From Ignavibacteria bacterium (GTDB taxonomy: Bacteria > Bacteroidota > Ignavibacteria > Kapaibacteriales > UBA4661), in contig JAAFIV010000018.1 of NCBI GenBank assembly GCA_013298775.1, forward strand, positions 8,419 to 72,418: a stretch of DNA of 64,000 bases. Reading direction: 5' to 3'. The position numbers and the translations under genes were made by a program. The notes under the pieces are model-generated. The model did not search any database. It was not told the origin of the DNA and saw nothing but the letters and a program-made list of their open reading frames with translations. Positions 17,014-25,692 of this stretch are shown piece after piece. Every line of letters starts with the position of its first letter. The stretch's first letter is position 1.

Positions 17014-17715
17014 ATGCGCCTTATAGCCCCCAAACTCTGGAAAATTTCGGGTTTTCCAAATAACATTATCAATACCTATCTCATTACCGAAGGAAACGAT
17101 GTCGTGCTGATTGACGCTGGAACGCGCTTCATGGTGCGGCGTTTATTGCGCACACTTCAGAGCTTTTTTGCCAAGCCAGAACACGCATCAATGCGCCTTG
17201 TAGCCCACGCACTAACTCATGTTCATCCCGACCATCAGGGCGCAAGTAAGCCTCTTTGCGAGGCGTATAATGTGCCGTTGTGGTGCGGTGCGGCGGATAA
17301 GCACGATATGGAGCGGGGTTTGAAAAATAAACCTGAGAATCAAGGGTTGCTTGGGTTTATTGGGCGCGTGTGGGCGGGAGAGGCGTATCCTGTGGCGAGG
17401 AGCTTGGTGGAAGGCGATATGGTTGCAGGATTTCGCATTCTCGAAACGCCTGGACACACGGCGGGGCATATTGCCTTCTGGCGAGAAGCCGATAAATGCG
17501 TGATTCTGGGCGATGTGCTGAATGGAATGAACCTCATAACAGGGCTTCCAGGCTTGAACGAACCGCCAACAGCATTTACCGCAAACGTCGCACAAAATCG
17601 TGATTCCATTCGTAAAATAGCGGCGTTGAAGCCAGAAATCGTCTGCTTCGGGCATGGTACGCCACTTCTGGATGGGCGGAAAGTGCAGGAGTTTGTGAAA
17701 AAATTGCCGTCATAA
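17014..17715 (+). CDS. MBL-fold metallo-hydrolase
   Basis: The protein has 233 residues and a complete metallo-beta-lactamase metal site: THVHPDH (His69, His71, Asp73, His74), TPGHTAGH, LGDVLNG with the bridging Asp, and a final FGHGTPL. There is no signal peptide, so it is cytosolic. The length and the N-terminal KISGFPNNIINTYLI pattern match the general glyoxalase II-like / RNase Z-like hydrolase group; the substrate cannot be named. It converges with the cation-efflux gene, whose stop is only 25 bases away. Confidence 0.9.
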   Translation: MRLIAPKLWKISGFPNNIINTYLITEGNDVVLIDAGTRFMVRRLLRTLQSFFAKPEHASMRLVAHALTHVHPDHQGASKPLCEAYNVPLWCGAADKHDMERGLKNKPENQGLLGFIGRVWAGEAYPVARSLVEGDMVAGFRILETPGHTAGHIAFWREADKCVILGDVLNGMNLITGLPGLNEPPTAFTANVAQNRDSIRKIAALKPEIVCFGHGTPLLDGRKVQEFVKKLPS

Positions 17716-17740
17716 TCTGTTTTGCTGATTTTGTAATCTG

Positions 17741-18637
17741 CTATTCGTCTTCGTCATTTTCAGGTTCAAGATGCGTAGTAATATCAACGTTTTGTCCTAA
17801 TGCTTCAGCAATGACGCGCTCTGCACGGCTGGCTATCTTGTGTGCGTCGTCAATACTCATGTCTGCGGGAAATTGTAGATGAACGTCAATATAGACGCAG
17901 GTTCCGCTTTCTCGAAGGCGAAAGCGATGAAAGGTGAGGTGTTCAAAGGTGCAAAACTGCTCCAAGACAGTGCGGGCGCGGTGTTCAAGGTCGGGATTGC
18001 TCGCATCCATAAGTCCGCGCGAGGCTTTATGCACCATTTCGCCGCCTTCTTTGATGATGTACATGGCAAAAAGAATCGCAATCACAGGGTCGAAAGCCGT
18101 AATTCCTGTCCACCATGCAAGCCCCAGCCCAGCAACCACGCCAACACTCGTCCATACATCGCTTAAAATGTGCTTTCCGTTTGCTTCAAGAATGAGCGAA
18201 GATTTTCTGCGTCCTTTTCGCACAAGATACGTTCCCAAGACTGTGTTGATGAGGGCTGCGGCGGAGAGGAGCATTATTCCCATGCCCAATTCTTGCAAGT
18301 GAATACCCAGAATCCATTTTTCAACTGCCTCGAAAATGATGATAGTTCCTGCGCCCACAACCAGAACGCCTTCAATTCCCGAAGAAAAATATGCGATTTT
18401 ATCATGCCCAAAATGGTGGTCGCTGTCTGGCGGACGATAGACCACACGCAGGCTGTACGCCGCAAAACTCACCGCCGCAAGGTGGACAATCGTTTCCAGC
18501 GCATCCGAAAATGCGGCTGCCGATTGCGTTATCCAATACGCCGACCACTTCAGCACCAGCATCACAAGGCTTGTCAGCAACGAAAGATTCATTGCGACGA
18601 GTTCATCGCGCGAGGTGTGTTTGTGCTGATTTTTCAT
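17741..18637 (-). CDS. Cation diffusion facilitator (CDF) family transporter
   Basis: The protein has 298 residues. It has about six membrane helices, metal-site residues in AAFSDALETIVHLAA and the diagnostic PPDSDHHFGHDKIAYFSSGIEG loop, followed by a cytosolic C-terminal domain (DVHLQFPADMSIDDAHKIASRAERVI) with the dimerising ferredoxin-like pattern. It exports a divalent metal such as Zn, Fe or Mn in exchange for protons. The C-terminus is acidic (EPENDEDE). The gene lies 11 bases downstream of the phosphate acetyltransferase stop on the same strand and may be read through from it. Confidence 0.92.
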   Translation of the reverse strand: MKNQHKHTSRDELVAMNLSLLTSLVMLVLKWSAYWITQSAAAFSDALETIVHLAAVSFAAYSLRVVYRPPDSDHHFGHDKIAYFSSGIEGVLVVGAGTIIIFEAVEKWILGIHLQELGMGIMLLSAAALINTVLGTYLVRKGRRKSSLILEANGKHILSDVWTSVGVVAGLGLAWWTGITAFDPVIAILFAMYIIKEGGEMVHKASRGLMDASNPDLEHRARTVLEQFCTFEHLTFHRFRLRESGTCVYIDVHLQFPADMSIDDAHKIASRAERVIAEALGQNVDITTHLEPENDEDE

Positions 18638-18648
18638 AAAACAAGTAT

Positions 18649-19620
18649 TTACGCCATCAAAGCCGCAATCGCTGCCGTAGCAACAATATCATCCACCGAG
18701 CAGCCACGCGACAAGTCCAGATACGGCTTTGCGAGACCCTGCACGACCGGACCCACTGCCTGTGCGCCTCCCAAACGTTCTGTAATTTTATAGCCGATAT
18801 TTCCTGCATTCAAATCAGGGAAAATATAGACGTTTGCTTTTCCAGCAACGGGAGAATCGGGAGCTTTTCGCGCACCTACGCTCGGCACAAATGCTGCATC
18901 GAACTGTAATTCACCATCCACATTCAGTACAGGATTTTTCTCTTTGACGATTGCCAATGCTTCGCGTACTTTGCTCACGTATTCGTGTTCCGCGCTGCCT
19001 TTGGTGGAGAAGGATAGCATTGCTACACGCGGCTCTTCGCCTGTCAAGCGGGTGAAATTTGCGGCGGTGGCAAGGGCAATATCGGCAAGTTGTGGTGCGG
19101 TCGGTGCGGGAACGACGGCGCAATCGCCGAAGGCAAAGATTTTATCAGGGAAAAGCATGAGGAAAAAACTGCTCACGGTCGCAATGCCTGGAGCCGTGCC
19201 AACGCCCTGAATCGCAGCGCGAAGAAGGTCGCCCGTCGAGGAGAGCGAGCCGCCAACGCAAGCATCTACCTTGCCTTCACGCAAAAGCATTGCCGCAAAA
19301 TAGAGTGGATGCTGCACGGTTTCTAACGCCTTTTCTGTCGTCATGCCTTTTGCTTTGCGCATTTCGTAGAACGTTGCCGCAAAGCCACTTAAATGCTCGC
19401 TTGTAGCGGGTTCGTGCAATTCAATTCCTTCCAGCGAAATACCTAGCTTTTGGGCAAGTGTCGTAACTGCTGCCTTCTCGCCAACAAGAATTGGGTGGAC
19501 AATACCGCCATCCACAAGTTTCCGTGCGGCGTGGAGGGTGCGTTCATCGGTTGCATCGGGGAAAGCAATGGTGCGCTTTGTGGCGCGGGTTTTGGCGAAA
19601 AGGGAATCAAGAAAGGGCAT
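18649..19620 (-). CDS. pta: Phosphate acetyltransferase
   Basis: The protein has 323 residues from ATG 19620, the usual length for the short Pta form. The start [32 protein letters not shown] matches the family; the open frame upstream to 19896 only reads through a degenerate repeat. Other family segments are [36 protein letters not shown] and the C-terminal [37 protein letters not shown]. It interconverts acetyl-CoA and acetyl phosphate. No acetate kinase gene is adjacent. Acetyl phosphate could also donate phosphate to the many receiver domains encoded later in the window, but that is inference. Confidence 0.95.
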   Translation of the reverse strand: MPFLDSLFAKTRATKRTIAFPDATDERTLHAARKLVDGGIVHPILVGEKAAVTTLAQKLGISLEGIELHEPATSEHLSGFAATFYEMRKAKGMTTEKALETVQHPLYFAAMLLREGKVDACVGGSLSSTGDLLRAAIQGVGTAPGIATVSSFFLMLFPDKIFAFGDCAVVPAPTAPQLADIALATAANFTRLTGEEPRVAMLSFSTKGSAEHEYVSKVREALAIVKEKNPVLNVDGELQFDAAFVPSVGARKAPDSPVAGKANVYIFPDLNAGNIGYKITERLGGAQAVGPVVQGLAKPYLDLSRGCSVDDIVATAAIAALMA

Positions 19621-19952
19621 AGTTTTTTCGATAAAGGAGGTGAGGGAGATGGAATTGCAAAAAATGTGGATTATGCTGGCAAGGCAGTTCAGTGTGACAA
19701 ACGTGGATAAGAAATGCCAATTAAAAGTTAAGTTAAGTTGTTGATTTTTTTTGACACTGATTTGACTGATTGAAATGATTTTCACAGATATATGATGTGG
19801 ACTGATAAGAAACTGATAAGAAAAGAATCTTTTCAAATCATTGTCTTTCAATCTGTTATCAGCATCTATCAGTTCAATCATTTTCATCAGCGTCAAAACT
19901 ATCTTTTAATTCGCATAAGAAATATGTTGCCATGACGCTGGCTATCACCATT
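19621..19952. repeat. Degenerate quasi-palindromic intergenic repeat (core 19750-19897)
   Basis: This 332-base gap has no gene. TTTGACACTGAT (19750-19761) is mirrored by ATCAGCGTCAAA (19886-19897). Between them, both strands carry degenerate runs of the type TGATTGAAATGATT and ACTGATAAGA. It resembles the low-complexity CTGAT/GATTGA intergenic repeats seen in several environmental bacterial genomes. It separates pta from the next minus-strand genes. Confidence 0.6.
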
Positions 19953-20330
19953 TTAAGCGTCGTCGGCTGATATGTTTCTTTTGTTCAATACTTGTGTTAT
20001 TGCGTTCCAATCAGTAGTTTGCTCTAACAATGTTTCAATCTCTTGTCGCAGTGCCGGTGGTAATGATTGCAAATAGAGCCAATCACTACTCGCATCGGGA
20101 CGTTCTGTCGGTGGTACATCAACATCCCACCAAATATAGCCGCCCGACGCTGCAATACGAACACGAGCAAAGGCTTCGGGCGTAGCAAGAGAGCGCATGA
20201 TAGAGTTTGTTGTCATAGAATTTGTAATGTCATTGGAAAAATCCACAATCGTTTCGGTGTTGTCTGCAAAGCGCATCCACAGGCGAAAGTTGGGCAGAGT
20301 GCGAATGTTGTGAAGAGCGGGAAATTTCAT
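19953..20330 (-). CDS. DUF2442 domain protein
   Basis: The protein has about 125 residues from ATG 20330; an upstream ATG at 20438 would overlap the next gene and adds a non-conserved extension. The core FRLWMRFADNTETIVDFSNDI, followed about 30 residues later by FARVRIAASGGYIWWDVDVPPTERPDASSDWLY, fits DUF2442, a small family often next to toxin-antitoxin or Uma2 genes. No function is established. A C-terminal extension of about 45 residues is not typical of the minimal domain. It lies just downstream of the truncated Uma2 gene on the same strand. Confidence 0.75.
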   Translation of the reverse strand: MKFPALHNIRTLPNFRLWMRFADNTETIVDFSNDITNSMTTNSIMRSLATPEAFARVRIAASGGYIWWDVDVPPTERPDASSDWLYLQSLPPALRQEIETLLEQTTDWNAITQVLNKRNISADDA

Positions 20331-20406
20331 ACCTGAGGCATATATACAATCGTGATGAACGTCTTGAAAATCTTTCAGAAGAAGTTGTGAAAAAGCATAT
20401 TCAACA

Positions 20407-20958
20407 TCACAAAGCATCAGGATTGATGCCGAGTTCACGGAGTTTTTCTGCTAAGATTGCCGCACGAGATTCACTTGCCGAGAGCTTTATTTGCGTTTGC
20501 TCCAGTTTTACCTGTGCTTGCTCCAGTTGCCGTGTACGTTCTTGCAATACTTCTTCAACCTCCGCATAACTCAAAAACGGCTCTCCATCTGGCTTGCGCA
20601 GCACCAATTCGCCTGAGGACATATCAAAGCGAATGCCTAAGCGCGGGCTTGTCCATCCATTCATGTCAGGGATTTCTTCCAATTCAATATCTCGTTCTTG
20701 AAAACGTATGAACCCGCTTAATTGCTTGCGTTCAATGTCGTAAAGATAGTATTCTTGCACACCGTAGCGGTCAAGAAATTCAATTTTCTCCATGAACTGA
20801 GTTGAGATGCTAGAATTCCACACTAACTCCATCATAACTGGAGGTGCAATATCATGTCCATAATAAACGTCGGATTCAGGGTAGTACGTGCCGTCCTCGT
20901 CGTAGTTCGAGTTCAGAAGGTCGGCGTTCTGAAGGGTGCTTGAAATCGCGGTTTCCAT
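20407..20958 (-). pseudogene. Uma2-family gene with an internal deletion, still in frame
   Basis: 183 codons are intact. Compared with the two full-length paralogues here (38812 and 39673, about 250-268 residues), the N-terminal YYPESD stretch joins directly to the segment around APPVMMELVWNSS, so about 65 residues are missing. The lost part includes the DLLWYP strand and the APD-V motif carrying the first catalytic acidic residue. The second half is closely alike (YGVQEYYLYDIERKQLSGFIRFQE, PRLGIRFDMSSGELVL, then a Gln/Glu-rich coiled coil and ELGINPDAL). The protein may still be made and fold as a binding or dimerising module, but nuclease activity is unlikely. Confidence 0.7.
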
Positions 20959-21102
20959 GATACTTCCTTAAAAAATGGTCAAGAACAATCATCCGAATAT
21001 AGAGCTTTTTTGGGGAAAAATCAATCTTTCTTCTCGCTTGATTTTATCAGCTTTCCAGCCTAATCGTTTTGTACAAATGCACTCCGAAAAAGAAGAAAAC
21101 AT

Positions 21103-21142
21103 CTCCTGACATACTGTTGTCAGGAGTTGCGTTGTATATTTG
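21103..21142 (+). promoter_or_regulatory. Inverted repeat next to a -7-like element upstream of the DUF1569 gene
   Basis: CTCCTGACA (21103-21111) and TGTCAGGAG (21118-21126) form a perfect 9-bp inverted repeat with a 6-base gap, not followed by a T-tract. TATATTTG at 21135-21142 fits the Bacteroidota -7 consensus. The geometry suggests an operator beside a promoter for the gene at 21189 and perhaps for the two genes after it. Confidence 0.35.
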
Positions 21143-21188
21143 CAGTGTGAATTTCAGCTATGCCACTCTTTAACTTGAGACAATCTTT

Positions 21189-21653
21189 ATGAACAGCGCA
21201 TCAACACTCAGTATTACTACCAAAGAAGGCAACGAGGCGATATTGCGACGCATCAATACACTTACGCCCGTTTCAAAAGCCGAATGGGGTAGGATGAATG
21301 TGGCGCAGATGCTTGCGCATTGCCAACGTCCGTTGAAATTGGCATTGGCGAAAAAAATGCCGAAGCGGAATATACTTGGCTACCTCGTGGGTGGATTTTT
21401 GAAAAAGCGGATTCTTGGCGATGTCGGATTTACGCGGAATATGCCGACCGCTCCCGAACTTGTTGTGAACGATGACCGCTCGTTTGATGTGGAACGCGAG
21501 CAGCTTCTGAGCCTCGTCAAACGCTTTGCTGAGGGCGGTTTGGCGGCATTTCCAACCGCCCCGCATCCGCTCTTTGGGGGAATGACACCGCACGAATGGG
21601 ACTTACTCTATGCCAAGCATCTCGACCATCATTTGCGGCAGTTTGGGGTGTAA
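21189..21653 (+). CDS. DUF1569 (DinB-like) protein
   Basis: The protein has 154 residues. Family features are RMNVAQMLAHCQRPLKLALAK, HPLFGGMTPHEWDLLYAKHLDHHLRQFGV and a GGFLKKRILGD segment; the spaced histidines (in the LAHCQ motif and the LDHHLRQF motif) are placed as in the metal-binding four-helix DinB/DUF1569 fold. The function is unknown; DinB-like proteins in other bacteria include thiol-dependent transferases. It is the first of three short genes in a row with gaps of 36 and 13 bases, probably one operon. Confidence 0.88.
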   Translation: MNSASTLSITTKEGNEAILRRINTLTPVSKAEWGRMNVAQMLAHCQRPLKLALAKKMPKRNILGYLVGGFLKKRILGDVGFTRNMPTAPELVVNDDRSFDVEREQLLSLVKRFAEGGLAAFPTAPHPLFGGMTPHEWDLLYAKHLDHHLRQFGV

Positions 21654-21689
21654 TTTCTTGTACATTTTTTTAGACAAAAGGAGGTTGCA

Positions 21690-22121
21690 ATGCCAACAAA
21701 AAAAACAGATAACAAAACCAAAGCCACAGAACTCAGTGTTGATGCGTTCTTGCAGGCTTCCACCGAAGGGCAGCAGCGAGAGGATTCCATTGCTTTAGCC
21801 AAATTGATGGAGAAAATTACAGGTTTTCCGCCAAAGATGTGGGGCGCGAGTATTGTGGGCTTTGGGTCGTATCATTACAAGTACGAGTCTGGGAGAGAAG
21901 GCGATATGCCGAGTGTGAGCTTTTCGCCGCGCAAGCAAAATATCACGCTGTATCTGGGTTTGTCGAGTGAGCATTTTGATAATCTGGAGGAATTGCTTGC
22001 ACAACTCGGTAAACACAAGACGGGGAAAGGTTGCTTGTACATCAATTCTTTTGCAGACGTTGATACAAGCGTCTTGGAGAGTATTATTGCCAAATCGGCG
22101 GAACGTTTTTCAGGGAAATAA
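21690..22121 (+). CDS. DUF1801 (YdhG-like) protein
   Basis: The protein has 143 residues. After a Lys-rich start it has the DUF1801 pattern: KLMEKITGFPPKMWGASIVGFGSYHYKYESG, PSVSFSPRKQNITLYL and HKTGKGCLYINSFADVD. The fold is known but the function is not; the family is frequently found with DUF1569, DinB and YdeI genes in small cytosolic operons. An AAAAGGAGG-type ribosome-binding site lies 8 bases before the ATG. It sits between the DUF1569 and YdeI-like genes. Confidence 0.88.
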   Translation: MPTKKTDNKTKATELSVDAFLQASTEGQQREDSIALAKLMEKITGFPPKMWGASIVGFGSYHYKYESGREGDMPSVSFSPRKQNITLYLGLSSEHFDNLEELLAQLGKHKTGKGCLYINSFADVDTSVLESIIAKSAERFSGK

Positions 22122-22134
22122 TTGAAAGCATTAC

Positions 22135-22737
22135 ATGAAAAAGAAAGCAGAAACAACTACGCAGAAAAGCCCCAAAAAGAGCGTGAAATCTCGCTCGGAG
22201 GCGCAAGGAGTACGCGAATACGAAACAGTATTGCTGCCCTCCACCAGCAACAATTACCTCACGCTCGTTCGCGTTCCAGAGGATATTGCCGAAGCCTTTA
22301 AGAACGAAGGCGTGAAGCGGGTGGTAGCGTGTTTAATTTCCGACAACGGCGAACACGAGTATCAATGCGGCTTGCTGCCTGTTGGCGACGGAAATACGGG
22401 CATTATGATTAACAAAACTATTCGCACAAAACTGAGTATTGGTGAGGGAAGTAGGCTACTTGTACGTCTGCGCAAGGACGAGAGCGAATACGGTTTAGAA
22501 ATGCCTGAAGAGCTTCAAGAGCTGATGAATCAAGACGATGAGGGCAGCCGCCTTTTTCACGCGCTCACCAAAGGGAAGCAGCGAACCTTGATTTATGTGG
22601 TTTCCTCCGTGAAAAGCTCTGAACGCCGCATAGAACGTGCGCTTACGGTCGTTGCACATTTGAAAGAGCATTATGGAAAGATAGATTTTAAGCGGTTGTA
22701 TGAGGATATGAAAGTCTCGAAACGGTTTGAGGAGTAA
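22135..22737 (+). CDS. DUF1905 / YdeI-OmpD-associated family protein
   Basis: The protein has 200 residues. After a basic N-terminus the DUF1905 beta-barrel appears (LTLVRVPEDIAEAFK, CGLLPVGDGNTGIMINKTIRTKLSIGEGS), then a helical C-terminal part with the YdeI-type segment KGKQRTLIYVVSSVKSSERRIERALTVVAHLK. YdeI-family proteins have been linked to bacteriocin tolerance in enterobacteria, but that role should not be carried over without test. It begins 13 bases after the DUF1801 stop. Confidence 0.8.
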   Translation: MKKKAETTTQKSPKKSVKSRSEAQGVREYETVLLPSTSNNYLTLVRVPEDIAEAFKNEGVKRVVACLISDNGEHEYQCGLLPVGDGNTGIMINKTIRTKLSIGEGSRLLVRLRKDESEYGLEMPEELQELMNQDDEGSRLFHALTKGKQRTLIYVVSSVKSSERRIERALTVVAHLKEHYGKIDFKRLYEDMKVSKRFEE

Positions 22738-22868
22738 TTAAAGAAATCAGTCTCTCAAAAGCACAATAATTGCATTGCGTCTCCGTCTGGTTTGGAAAAC
22801 TGTATCTTGTCAGTTTTTCCTCAAAATGTGTATTAAAGCCCTCTTTTTTCAATCTTGAAAGTGTTGTT

Positions 22869-24983
22869 ATGTTCAGGATGTCTTGTCCTCGCCTTGTTCT
22901 GCGTGTGGTATTGTGCGTACAAATGTGTTGTATGCTGAGTTGCTTATCGTCGTGTGTTTCAATGCTGCGCTTTTCGCACATTGAAATGGATTGCCCGAAA
23001 AACCCCACCGAGCGCACCAATGCTCTTGTTCAACTTTGTCGGCAGAATATGGATACGGTTGTGCTGGATGTTACCCCGACGCTGACTAAAATTCAAGCCG
23101 TGAAGTATCATTGGCGGAATCCAGTTGATTCGGTGCGATTTTACGTTGATTTTGTTTGGACGCTGTATCTGCGCAACGATTCGCTCATGGGATATGCAGA
23201 GCGTCGAGTTGGTGCGCAAGATGACTGGAATCCCAAACCGTATTTCGATGATACCGTTGCTGATACGCCAGAAACACAGTGGTATTGGGGTATTCGGCGC
23301 GGAATTGAGCAAATATGCGGTATGCAGGTCATGTTCTTGAACAATACTCAGCGATTTGTTGCTTGGAATCAAGACCTCAAGCAGTATATGGATTCTTCGC
23401 TTTTTCCGATTTCTCCCTTTGCGGAAGTGCTCACGCCCGCCTCACCCGCAGAAATACAAGCTCGCAGCACGTTCAATGCTGCAACATCACGACAAGTATT
23501 TTTTGATGACAGCCTTGCTCTACGGGAAATAGACGGTACGCTGGCGCAGGCAATCCGCTTGTTTCCTACGTCGCAGCACTACGACCGTGTACGTTTGTTC
23601 CAAAATATGGATTCAAGCTACACACTCGAAACTCGTAAACATGGCATGGATGCTACGCTCCGGCATTTTCAAGTGCCAGATACAATGCTGCGAGCGTTTC
23701 AAACCTATTTTCGTGGCTTAAACGACCGCAATATGTTTCGGCGCGAGTTTCTGGCGGACGAAGTCTATATCCATCCCTCAAGCCGAGGATACATCGGCAC
23801 TTCAACCTTTACCCTTAGTTGTTTACAAGGCTTGTATGGCTTTGTTTTTCCCTTCGCACCTTTGTTCCCGTCCAATTCCTTGCTTGTAGAACGCACTCTT
23901 AATCCTATTTCTGCCATTTCTGGTCTTGTCGGTGGTGCTATTCTTGCTCAGTATTCTGGTGATTCGTGGTACACGCACTTGTCCGATATTGCGCTGAATG
24001 ATGGCATTACCTGGGGTATTCCGCAGGGAATTCTGCTGGCGGGATTAGTCATGGGCGAGCAAGCAAACCTAGGTGTGATGCACCTTGCAGGCATGGGCTT
24101 CGGTATGCTGCGTGGTGCTTTGTCCATGCGTTTGCCAGAGACACTTGGTTTGAATTTGGCACAAACCGAGATGATTCAAGGCGCAGGTGTTACGGGCTTG
24201 ACTATCGGTTTTGCCGCGCCGCTTGCTGCGGGAACGTTTCGACCATTAGAGCCAGAAGCCGCTTCATTTCAAGGTGCGGCAGCATTTTCTTTTTTTGGTT
24301 CACTGGCGGGATATGGTGTGGGGTATCTTTTTGCAACAGATTCGGAGCATCCCGTGTACGCAGGAAATGGGATGATTCTGGACATTCCTTCAAAGGTTGG
24401 TCTTGCGGTGCCGCTTTCTTTCATGCTGACGCAAGCTCTGATGGGAATACCGCTCACTTCTGCCCAGATTCAAGAATACGCTGGATGGACGATTGCGGGA
24501 CAAGCACTTGGCTACGGGCTTGGTATTGCTTGTTTGCAAGGGAATCATTTTACCTATCAACAAGGATTGACGGTACTTGCAGGGGGGACAGCTGGGGCAA
24601 TGCCTGGTGCAATTTTGATGTACATTGCAGCGCGACTTGGACAACAAGGCAGAGAGCTGCTCGGTATTTCTTCGATTGTTGGGTCGGTCGGCTTTGGTGC
24701 AGGGTTTTTGATAGCACTTGGCACACAAATCAAGGATGCGCGGCAAAACTACTTCCTTCGAGAGAAAGACCGCACTGCGTCGCTGCAGTCGTCGCATTCA
24801 TCTTTATTCGATACGCCATTTTTTCAAACCTTACCAGAACGCTTGCACGCAAGTTTTTCGCCAATGGGACTTGCTGCACTTGCCGCGCCAAATCTGCTTC
24901 CTGCGGGATTGTCTTTGCCAATTCTAAGTGTGCAATATCGCTTTCTTGATGAGCCGATGAAGCCAGAAAGTGTAGAGAAGTAG
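22869..24983 (+). CDS. Orphan 704-residue putative lipoprotein with a glycine-rich hydrophobic region
   Basis: From ATG 22869 the N-terminus has a hydrophobic segment with repeated cysteines ending in LSSC, a plausible lipobox; the frame upstream to 22770 has no support. Residues about 30-330 are soluble, with Trp/Tyr-rich stretches (WYWGIRRG, FRREFLADEVYIHPSSRGY). From about 350 to 650 the protein is a run of Gly/Ala-rich hydrophobic segments (GLVGGAILAQYSG, GMGFGMLRGALSM, GSLAGYGVGYLFA, GSVGFGAGFLIALG), spaced about 45-60 residues apart. The fold may be a multi-helix membrane domain or a glycine-zipper array. I do not recognise the family. Confidence 0.7.
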   Translation: MFRMSCPRLVLRVVLCVQMCCMLSCLSSCVSMLRFSHIEMDCPKNPTERTNALVQLCRQNMDTVVLDVTPTLTKIQAVKYHWRNPVDSVRFYVDFVWTLYLRNDSLMGYAERRVGAQDDWNPKPYFDDTVADTPETQWYWGIRRGIEQICGMQVMFLNNTQRFVAWNQDLKQYMDSSLFPISPFAEVLTPASPAEIQARSTFNAATSRQVFFDDSLALREIDGTLAQAIRLFPTSQHYDRVRLFQNMDSSYTLETRKHGMDATLRHFQVPDTMLRAFQTYFRGLNDRNMFRREFLADEVYIHPSSRGYIGTSTFTLSCLQGLYGFVFPFAPLFPSNSLLVERTLNPISAISGLVGGAILAQYSGDSWYTHLSDIALNDGITWGIPQGILLAGLVMGEQANLGVMHLAGMGFGMLRGALSMRLPETLGLNLAQTEMIQGAGVTGLTIGFAAPLAAGTFRPLEPEAASFQGAAAFSFFGSLAGYGVGYLFATDSEHPVYAGNGMILDIPSKVGLAVPLSFMLTQALMGIPLTSAQIQEYAGWTIAGQALGYGLGIACLQGNHFTYQQGLTVLAGGTAGAMPGAILMYIAARLGQQGRELLGISSIVGSVGFGAGFLIALGTQIKDARQNYFLREKDRTASLQSSHSSLFDTPFFQTLPERLHASFSPMGLAALAAPNLLPAGLSLPILSVQYRFLDEPMKPESVEK

Positions 24984-25083
24984 AGTATTTCCTTTGCGCA
25001 CGACGATTTTTTCAATAATTTCATTTCCGCTTTTTCGTGCTAATTCTTCCGCATCGTTCACCCATCTTCTTCGTGCAAGTATC

Positions 25084-25584
25084 ATGGAAAATCTTCAACG
25101 TATCATTCGCGGTCAGCAAAGCCGCTCTCTGACTGATGCCGAGTATCATCAGGAATTACTCCAAGAAATTATTGCACAAATCGAATCAACGCGGGCGAGC
25201 ATTTGGTATTTCAATCGGGAGCGCGATACACTTATCTGTGAATTGCTCTACGATATTCGTACACACGAGTATTCAAGAGGTTTAGAGTTTCACAAAGAAG
25301 ATTTCACCGCATATTTCAATGCAATGGCACATGGCGATACGATTGACGCGCCTGAAGCCAGCAAACATCCGCTCACGGCGAGCTTTACAGAAACATATCT
25401 CGACCCCTTGGAGATACGGTCATTGCTGGATGTTTCGATTCAAATGAAGGGAATCACCGTTGGTATAATTTGCTGCGAGCATTGCGAGGATACAAAGTAT
25501 TGGACAAAAGAGGATATTCATAAACTGCAAACGATTTCTGCTACGATGTCGCTTGCTATTCCTCGACCTCAAGAAGCCGAATGA
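25084..25584 (+). CDS. Stand-alone GAF domain protein
   Basis: The protein has 166 residues from ATG 25084; the open frame upstream is unsupported. It is a single GAF fold: helix ESTRASIWYFNRERDTLICELLYD, then HPLTASFTETYLDPLEIRSLLDVSIQMKGITVGIICCEHC and the closing helix WTKEDIHKLQTISATMSLAI. The EH(C) ending of the core strand is the classic GAF end motif. There is no catalytic domain, so it could be a small-ligand sensor acting on a partner. It converges on the PAS histidine kinase at 25693, with a terminator between them. Confidence 0.85.
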   Translation: MENLQRIIRGQQSRSLTDAEYHQELLQEIIAQIESTRASIWYFNRERDTLICELLYDIRTHEYSRGLEFHKEDFTAYFNAMAHGDTIDAPEASKHPLTASFTETYLDPLEIRSLLDVSIQMKGITVGIICCEHCEDTKYWTKEDIHKLQTISATMSLAIPRPQEAE

Positions 25585-25597
25585 TGTTTGAAAAATA

Positions 25598-25640
25598 AAA
25601 AGCCCTCAATGCTTGTATTTACAAGGCATTCAGGGCTTTT
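25598..25640. terminator. Bidirectional rho-independent terminator
   Basis: AAAAGCCCTCAATGCTTGT (25598-25616) pairs with ACAAGGCATTCAGGGCTTTT (25621-25640), with one mismatch and one bulge, flanked by A- and T-tracts. It lies between two converging genes. Confidence 0.9.
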
Positions 25641-25692
25641 CTTTTGCTTGAAACACGGCTCAGAAAATTTTATCTTGTCCTGACTCATCGCT

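Noticed and set aside
18170-18793. 207-codon plus-strand frame over the cation-efflux gene
   Set aside because: The opposite strand encodes a clear CDF transporter with the conserved metal motifs; the plus-strand translation has none.
19621-19896. N-terminal extension of phosphate acetyltransferase
   Set aside because: The 92 extra residues read through a degenerate intergenic repeat and do not belong to the Pta family.
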